Assembly: GCA_028287885.1 (NCBI GenBank)
Contig: JAQBOT010000272.1
Coordinates: forward strand, 1-10,217
Reading direction: 5' to 3'
DNA: 10,217 nt
DNA from: Pedobacter sp.
Lineage (GTDB): Bacteria; Bacteroidota; Bacteroidia; Sphingobacteriales; Sphingobacteriaceae
The notes beneath the pieces were generated by a model. The model saw only the letters and a list, made by a program, of their open reading frames with translations, made no database searches and was not told the origin of the DNA. Each line of letters begins with the position of its first letter. Positions within the stretch are counted from its first letter, which is position 1. The translations under genes were made by a program, and so were the position numbers. This document shows, piece after piece, positions 5,499 through 10,217 of this stretch.

Positions 5499-7235
5499 TT
5501 AAGATTCTGTAGCCGTTTTGCCGGTAACGGTTGCAGTATTTTTTAACGCGACCGTAGTGACATATCTCCAATCAGATTTAGCCTGACTGGAGCTGAATGT
5601 AGCGAACACATACCCTCTTCGTGCAGCGTCTAGATATAGAAGATCGTTCATTAGAAGGGTTATAGCCTGCTCGAAACTAGCGATTGTCGCTGGGTCTGAG
5701 CCAAAAATAGCTTCGAAACCCGGTGAGGTAATCGAAGTCGCAGCAAATTCAGTCCCAATTTTCCGGCCGTTGCTGTCTGTCAGGTCAGAATACCAGGCAT
5801 TATGGCTATCACCGGCCAGGGAAACAAGCTTTTTACCACTGGCTGCAGCATACACCGCCTCACGTTCTGCGGGGTACCCATCCCATGAATCAAGGTCAAA
5901 AGGCAACACCGTATCTACCCGCGCCTTTTCGGCTGCAGTTACCGTAGGGTCATTTTGCAGAACCCGGGTCTTGATTATAACCAGTTGCGTGATGGCGGTG
6001 TTGAATTGGGCGAACAACGCCGGATCCCTATTTCCCGCCGCAAGTTCTCCTACCAATGGAAGTAATTCAGCAGGAATGTACATTTTACCCATTAAAACCT
6101 GATTACCCAGTACCTGCCATTTGCAAGTGTTGCTCCTTAGTTTTCCGACAAGCCAGTTTTTTTGTTCTTGCCCAAGAATGCTGCGCTGCGGGTTTTGCCA
6201 TGCAGCTAAAAATGCAGTTGTATTTAACCCTGTTTGCGTAAAGTAATCAGCATAATTGATCTGCTTATCACGCCCTATAAGACGGGTATCCAGCATCAAT
6301 AGGTTTACGAAACCTGCCATTTCAAAATTGCGGTATATTTTAGCGTTATCATTAACACGCGCAGGTAAATACTCGTGCCATACCTGTATCGCACTCATTT
6401 TACGCACATTATAATCGCCTTCGTCTGGCTGATGGTTTTTGGCGCCATCTTTATAGGCATCGTTCGCAACCTCATGATCATCCCAAACACAAATAAACGG
6501 TTTTAACTGATGTGCCTTTTGCAGTTGTTCATCGCTGCGGTACTGGCGGTACCGTTCGCGGTATTCTTCAGTTTTGATGATTTCTCCAGCTGGCTTATGT
6601 TCACGGTGTAATATACCGGTCATAGCATTCGTACCAAAACCACCAACTTCTTGCTCATAAATATAATCGCCAAGATGTAGAACGACGTCGGCATCGGATT
6701 CTGCCACAGCGCCGTAAACATTGAATAACCCGGCAGGGAAGTTTGCACAGGAAACTACGGCAATTTTTACTTCGGAAACCTGTCCGGCTGCGGGCAGTGT
6801 TTTAGTTTCTCCAATTGCTGAAACCGCCTCAGTAACTTCGGAGCGGAAACGATAAAAGTACTTGGTGTTAGGTGTCAGGTTACTTACATCAACATGTACG
6901 GTATTATCACTGTTGCTGTCTACCTGTACCGATTGGCTTACCACAAGGGTTTTAAAATCTTTGTCTTTGGCTACATCCAGCAATATGGTAGGTATACTGG
7001 TTTCCTGGCTTGCAGGAGTGTAGCGTGTCCATAGAATTACTTTATCCTGCGATGGGTCGAAACTCGCAACGCCTTCCGTGAAGCCCTGCCCATCATACAC
7101 AACATTCTCGCTAAGTTGCTCTTTTTTGCAGCTGGCAAGTGCCGAGGGAAACAAAACTACACCAGTTGCCGCAATGACGGAATTTCGTAAAAATCTCCTG
7201 CGGCTTATCTTTTGAAGTACTTCTTCTGTGCTCAT
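5499..7235 (-). CDS. phoD: PhoD-family alkaline phosphatase/phosphodiesterase, Tat-exported and with a lipobox
   Basis: A 578-residue calcium/iron-type phosphatase of the PhoD family, releasing phosphate from organic esters outside the cytoplasm. Residues 11-17 (SRRRFLR) are a twin-arginine signal, followed by a hydrophobic stretch and LASC with the cysteine at 36, so the folded enzyme is probably both Tat-exported and lipid-anchored. Residues 50-148 form the PhoD N-terminal Fn3-like domain (EGVAS-F-DPSQDKVILWTR; the usual glycine before DPS is Phe here). The catalytic domain shows SCAN (C163, N165), HLGDYIYE (D190, Y191), WDDHE (D252, D253, H254), GNQVLMG (N378) and AGDSHN (D476, H478), so all metal and active-site motifs are present. 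The late YLDAARRGY is also typical. The gene stands alone: promoter module copy 2 precedes it, and the shared terminator follows. No PHO-box recognisable to me is seen; regulation by phosphate is expected of the family but not shown here. Confidence 0.95.
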   Translation of the reverse strand: MSTEEVLQKISRRRFLRNSVIAATGVVLFPSALASCKKEQLSENVVYDGQGFTEGVASFDPSQDKVILWTRYTPASQETSIPTILLDVAKDKDFKTLVVSQSVQVDSNSDNTVHVDVSNLTPNTKYFYRFRSEVTEAVSAIGETKTLPAAGQVSEVKIAVVSCANFPAGLFNVYGAVAESDADVVLHLGDYIYEQEVGGFGTNAMTGILHREHKPAGEIIKTEEYRERYRQYRSDEQLQKAHQLKPFICVWDDHEVANDAYKDGAKNHQPDEGDYNVRKMSAIQVWHEYLPARVNDNAKIYRNFEMAGFVNLLMLDTRLIGRDKQINYADYFTQTGLNTTAFLAAWQNPQRSILGQEQKNWLVGKLRSNTCKWQVLGNQVLMGKMYIPAELLPLVGELAAGNRDPALFAQFNTAITQLVIIKTRVLQNDPTVTAAEKARVDTVLPFDLDSWDGYPAEREAVYAAASGKKLVSLAGDSHNAWYSDLTDSNGRKIGTEFAATSITSPGFEAIFGSDPATIASFEQAITLLMNDLLYLDAARRGYVFATFSSSQAKSDWRYVTTVALKNTATVTGKTATES

Positions 7236-7240
7236 AAGAC

Positions 7241-7262
7241 TTAGCTTTTACACTAAAGCTAA
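7241..7262. promoter_or_regulatory. Perfect 8-bp inverted repeat TTAGCTTT-N6-AAAGCTAA over the phoD -7 box
   Basis: The two arms are 7241-7248 and 7255-7262, with loop TACACT. The repeat starts 5 bases before the phoD ATG and contains the proposed -7 box (7261-7254, minus strand). If transcription starts about 7 bases after that box, the message would begin inside the repeat, so it would act as a DNA operator rather than an RNA hairpin. If an upstream promoter is used instead, the hairpin would sit on the ribosome landing site and could hold translation down. Confidence 0.4.
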
Positions 7263-7302
7263 CATAGAATTTAACTAGAGGCAATAGCTAACAGTAGTCA
7301 TT
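7254..7302 (-). promoter_or_regulatory. Promoter module copy 2: inverted repeat AATGACTA-N4-TAGCTATT plus TTG-N20-TAGCTTTA
   Basis: Minus strand: the 8-4-8 inverted repeat (6 of 8 pairs) spans 7302-7283, then TTG at 7284-7282, twenty bases, and TAGCTTTA at 7261-7254, one base off TAnnTTTG. The AAAATGACTA upstream end and the TATTGCCT end are shared with the other copies. It stands 47 bp (repeat) and 18 bp (-7 box) before the phoD start at 7235, implying a very short leader. Confidence 0.65.
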
Positions 7303-7349
7303 TTCGCCGCTGTTAATGAAGTATTCTTTAAACGTTATCCAGCACCGCC

Positions 7350-9788
7350 CTATCGCTCTCCCCTTCCTTTTTTCCCATTCTTCTTATCTTTTCTCCCCCC
7401 ATATCCGTTCTCTTCATTGTCTATGTTAGAACCTGTCCCCTCGTACATTTTCTCCAGTTCTTTTAGGTATTTATTTTCCAGCTTCCGCTGTTGATCCTGA
7501 CTCTTTTTATCCTCTTTGGGGAGTTTATAGTAAGCATTGGTGTAATATTCTTCTTCTTGCACTGGCTCGCTATTTAAGCAGGAAAGCTTATTTTGGATTT
7601 TGGTATTTAGTGCCGGAAACCGGGAGTTGTACTGTTGTTTTCCTGCGTACGAATTCGAGTATCTGGATATAAACTTACCCCATACCGGCAAGGCGGTATT
7701 CGATCCCTGGCCAAGCTTTAAGGTCCGGAACCTCACGGCAGGGTTTTCACCTCCCACCCAGACACCTGTCACCAATCCCGGGATAATGCCTATAAACCAG
7801 CCGTCAGATTGATTTTGAGTAGTACCAGTCTTGCCGGCGATATCCATCTGTAAATGGTAGTCAGTACGCAAGCGGTGTGCGCTGCCTTCTTCTACTACAG
7901 CCCGCATCATCTGGATGATGGTGGCCGCATTGTCTGGGTCCATGACTTCTGCGGCTTCTTTACTTTCATATTCATGCAGTACTTCTCCATCGTTATCAGT
8001 GATTTTCGTAAAATAAACCGGATGGGTACGCAGCCCTTTATTGGCTAGGGTGGAATAAGCAGTAACCATTTCAATCAATGAAATCTCCGCGCTTCCCAAT
8101 GCAATCGATTGAACTTTCGGCAGCTCGGATTCGATACCCAGGTCATGAGCCAGCGAGATGGTTTTTCGGACACCTACCTCATCAATGATCTGTGCCGATA
8201 TGGTGTTTACGGAATGTGCCAAAGCCTGAACCATGGTATATTGCCCCCCGTATTGTCCGTCAGCGTTCTTTGGTGTCCAGCCGTCATCATACGTTGCCTG
8301 TTTGTTTTCAAAAATTTTACAGGGTTCCATTCCATCCTCTAAAGCAGCGGCATATAGAATAGGTTTGAAAGTAGAGCCTACCTGCCGCTTACTGTTTACG
8401 TGATCATAGTTAAAAACTTTTTGGTCGATTCCGCCGACCCAGGCAAGTATATGGCCGGTTTCCGGTTCCATGGCAATAAGACCAGTATTCAGAAAGCGCT
8501 GATAATATTCAATTGAATCTCGTGGGGAGATATTCCTCCGTATGGTTCCTTTATAGCTAAAAAGGTTCCTTTGCACTGGAGTGTTAAAGATCTTATTGAT
8601 CTCGTCTTCGGTCTTTCCCGCATCTGCAAGAAGCTTATACCTTTTAGTACGTTTGATCTCGTCTTCTATAAACTGGTCATTATTCCCCCAGGGGTTTTGC
8701 CCTCCCCAATGTTTGTTAAACTGCGTTTGTAAGGAAGATAAATGTTGTCTGACCGCAAGCTCAGCCAACTGTTGGGCTTTGCTGTCTATTGTTGTATAGA
8801 TCTTTAGCCCGTCATGGTATAAATTATAACTTTCACCACCCTCTTTTTCATTATCCTGGCACCACTTTAAAAGGTCGGTCTTGAGCATTTGACGAAAGTA
8901 TTGGGCCAGTGAACCATTAGAAAGATCCGCCTTTCCCTGTTTCAACCTCAAAGGTGAAGACATCAGTGATTCGCCTTCCTCAGCAGACAAAGTCTTCGCC
9001 TTGACCATCTGGGCGATTACCACGTTCCGGCGGGACTTGGAGGCTTCCGGGTTTCGCAATGGATTGTATTTTGTACTGGCTTTAAGCATGCCTACGAGCA
9101 AGGCCGCTTCCTGTACGTTTAAAGAAATGGCCGGTTTATTAAAATACGTCCAGGAGCCTCTTTCTATGCCGAATACATTACCGCCCATATGTACAGAATT
9201 AAGGTATAATTCCAGGATTTCTTCTTTGGAATAAACTGCCTCAAGTTTTTTTGCAATGATGATCTCCCGGATTTTAAATATGAGGCTCTCCAGTAGCCAA
9301 TAATTCCGTCTTGGATATAAACTTTTAGCGAGCTGCTGCGTGATCGTACTGCCCCCGCCTGAACTGGACTGCTGCAACAAAAGACTTTTGATAAGCACCC
9401 GGAACATACTGGGCCCATCAATCCCCTGATGAGAATAAAAACGGACATCTTCGGTCGCAATTAGTGCGGAGATGACATGAGGCGAGATTTTACTGAAAGG
9501 AATCTCTTTTTTATCATACAGAAAATACCGTCCCAGCAACACTCCATCAACGGAATAGACTTCGGAAGGCCGGTCGTGCTTGCGCCCCAGTAAAGCCTTT
9601 TGAGAAGGAATCTTGCCGAACAGCCCGACAAAGACGGCAAGGTAAAATACAAAGAAAAAGAGCAAGAGATATAAGCCGGCTTTTCTGGCCAACAATAAAA
9701 ATTCAATAATTCTGTCCTTTGTTGATGCCGATTTTTGTTTTTGTAGCCAGGTAGCGAAAGAAGCTTTTAGCTCGTGTAGTTTATTCAT
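7350..9788 (-). CDS. mrcA: Class A penicillin-binding protein (PBP1A type), bifunctional peptidoglycan synthase
   Basis: An 812-residue bifunctional enzyme that polymerises lipid II into glycan strands and cross-links the stem peptides on the outer face of the inner membrane. A basic cytoplasmic N-terminus (1-35) is followed by one membrane helix (about 37-58). The GT51 glycosyltransferase domain shows ATEDVRFYSHQGID (catalytic E113), GGSTITQQLAKSL (145-157), the KIREIIIAKKLE segment (172-183) and LELYLNSVHMGGNVFGIE. The transpeptidase domain has S472 in GSTFK (SxxK), SVN at 526-528 and KTGT at 653-656, so both activities look intact. Between them (about 350-420) lies an insert rich in charged residues. 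The C-terminal 65 residues are low-complexity, with an acidic EEEYY stretch, a coiled-coil-like segment and a very basic end (GGRKDKKNGKKGRGER). The start at 9788 is chosen because it gives the cytoplasmic tail. It is divergent from the lipoprotein gene at 10117, with no partner on its own strand before phoD. Confidence 0.96.
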   Translation of the reverse strand: MNKLHELKASFATWLQKQKSASTKDRIIEFLLLARKAGLYLLLFFFVFYLAVFVGLFGKIPSQKALLGRKHDRPSEVYSVDGVLLGRYFLYDKKEIPFSKISPHVISALIATEDVRFYSHQGIDGPSMFRVLIKSLLLQQSSSGGGSTITQQLAKSLYPRRNYWLLESLIFKIREIIIAKKLEAVYSKEEILELYLNSVHMGGNVFGIERGSWTYFNKPAISLNVQEAALLVGMLKASTKYNPLRNPEASKSRRNVVIAQMVKAKTLSAEEGESLMSSPLRLKQGKADLSNGSLAQYFRQMLKTDLLKWCQDNEKEGGESYNLYHDGLKIYTTIDSKAQQLAELAVRQHLSSLQTQFNKHWGGQNPWGNNDQFIEDEIKRTKRYKLLADAGKTEDEINKIFNTPVQRNLFSYKGTIRRNISPRDSIEYYQRFLNTGLIAMEPETGHILAWVGGIDQKVFNYDHVNSKRQVGSTFKPILYAAALEDGMEPCKIFENKQATYDDGWTPKNADGQYGGQYTMVQALAHSVNTISAQIIDEVGVRKTISLAHDLGIESELPKVQSIALGSAEISLIEMVTAYSTLANKGLRTHPVYFTKITDNDGEVLHEYESKEAAEVMDPDNAATIIQMMRAVVEEGSAHRLRTDYHLQMDIAGKTGTTQNQSDGWFIGIIPGLVTGVWVGGENPAVRFRTLKLGQGSNTALPVWGKFISRYSNSYAGKQQYNSRFPALNTKIQNKLSCLNSEPVQEEEYYTNAYYKLPKEDKKSQDQQRKLENKYLKELEKMYEGTGSNIDNEENGYGGRKDKKNGKKGRGER

Positions 9789-10116
9789 TAAGTATTTGCG
9801 CGTTATCTTACTGGGCTACAGGTAGAAAAAGAAAGTAATGCCAGTTGTCAAAAGCAGGTCTTTCTGACCATATAAGAGTGGACCAAGGTAAACAATAACT
9901 TTGCCAGATAGTGTTGAAAAGAAAAAGCATAACGCGGAAAAGGTGCCGTTTCAAACCGCCCCTAACCCTCAAAAATTAGATCCTATCTGTTCTGTTCTGG
10001 ATGCTTGGCACCAAAAAATGACTACATGTAGTTATTGATTTGCTAGGGGGCTACTCATAACTTCATGCTCGTTAATAGAGGGCTAAGTATAAGTTATAAT
10101 TCAAAATCGAACTGTT
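9789..10116. other. Divergent intergenic region between the PBP gene and the third lipoprotein gene
   Basis: 328 bases with no coding frame of note. The right part carries promoter module copy 3. The left part must hold the PBP promoter, but no convincing TTG-N19/20-TAnnTTTG pair was found, and neither start has an obvious Shine-Dalgarno site. No RNA gene or long hairpin was recognised. Confidence 0.5.
10017..10065 (+). promoter_or_regulatory. Promoter module copy 3: inverted repeat AATGACTA-N4-TAGTTATT plus TTG-N20-TAACTTCA
   Basis: The 8-4-8 inverted repeat (7 of 8 pairs) spans 10017-10036; its centre ACTACATGTAGT (10021-10032) is a perfect 12-base palindrome. TTG follows at 10035-10037, then twenty bases and TAACTTCA at 10058-10065, a weaker -7 box than in the other copies. 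It lies 80 bp (repeat) before the ATG at 10117 and is on the opposite strand from copies 1 and 2, as is its gene, so orientation relative to the gene is conserved. Confidence 0.6.
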
Positions 10117-10217
10117 ATGAAAATGGTAATTTCTAATACGCTTATGGCCAGAGCTCTTATTGCGACATTACAGGCTTGCTCGAAAGAAGAAACATTGGAA
10201 AAAACCACAAGCGCCAT
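10117..10217 (+). CDS. Lipoprotein, N-terminal 33 residues only (runs off right edge)
   Basis: From the ATG at 10117 the frame is open to the window edge. It starts MKMVISNTLMARALIATLQA followed by cysteine 21 and then SKEETLEKTTSA. The hydrophobic core and L-Q-A-C make an acceptable lipobox, and the charged, flexible start of the mature chain is usual for Bacteroidota lipoproteins. A second ATG two codons later (10123) is possible. Nothing can be said about the mature domain. It is preceded by promoter module copy 3 and is divergent from the PBP gene. Confidence 0.65.
   Translation, partial: MKMVISNTLMARALIATLQACSKEETLEKTTSA

Noticed and set aside
9789..10116. tRNA or other structured RNA gene in the divergent spacer
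   Set aside because: No cloverleaf, TTCRA T-loop or strong hairpin could be found on either strand.
1..10217. Mobile element, phage, toxin-antitoxin or defence system
   Set aside because: No transposase, integrase, terminal inverted repeats with target duplication, or defence-type domains were seen; the genes are housekeeping or envelope functions.

Overview
The window looks like chromosome from a member of the Bacteroidota, probably Sphingobacteriales (Pedobacter, Mucilaginibacter or Sphingobacterium-like). This rests on the moderate GC, near absence of Shine-Dalgarno sites, promoter-like TTG-N20-TAnnTT spacing, a Bacteroidota-style secreted GH3 enzyme, lipoproteins and a FabV/TER-type reductase. 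The genus is a guess.

Layout, left to right. 1-1967 (-) is the first ~655 residues of a secreted family 3 glycoside hydrolase that runs off the left edge. 2201-2578 (-) is a small unrecognised protein. 2579-3346 is gene-poor. It holds a short orphan frame and a three-helix membrane protein gene with no ATG and a one-base frameshift inside its glycine-rich tail. 3347-3844 (-) is a small lipoprotein with a SmpA/BamE-like segment and a C-terminal membrane helix. 4243-5433 (+) is fabV, converging on 5499-7235 (-), a Tat-exported PhoD-type phosphatase that also has a lipobox; a strong two-sided hairpin terminator separates them. 7350-9788 (-) is a class A penicillin-binding protein of PBP1A type. 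Beyond a 328-bp divergent spacer, a third lipoprotein gene starts at 10117 (+) and leaves the window at once.

The genes are mostly single transcription units: cell-wall synthesis (PBP1A), fatty-acid synthesis (fabV), phosphate release (phoD) and polysaccharide breakdown (GH3). There is no clear operon.

The most interesting observation is regulatory. The three complete-or-starting lipoprotein genes (3844-, 7235-, 10117+) each have the same 49-bp promoter module upstream and in the same orientation: an imperfect inverted repeat AATGACTA-N4-TAGYYATT whose distal end runs into a TTG, followed by exactly 20 bases and a TAnnTT box. The fabV, GH3 and PBP promoters lack it. This suggests an undescribed regulon of envelope lipoproteins under one transcription factor.
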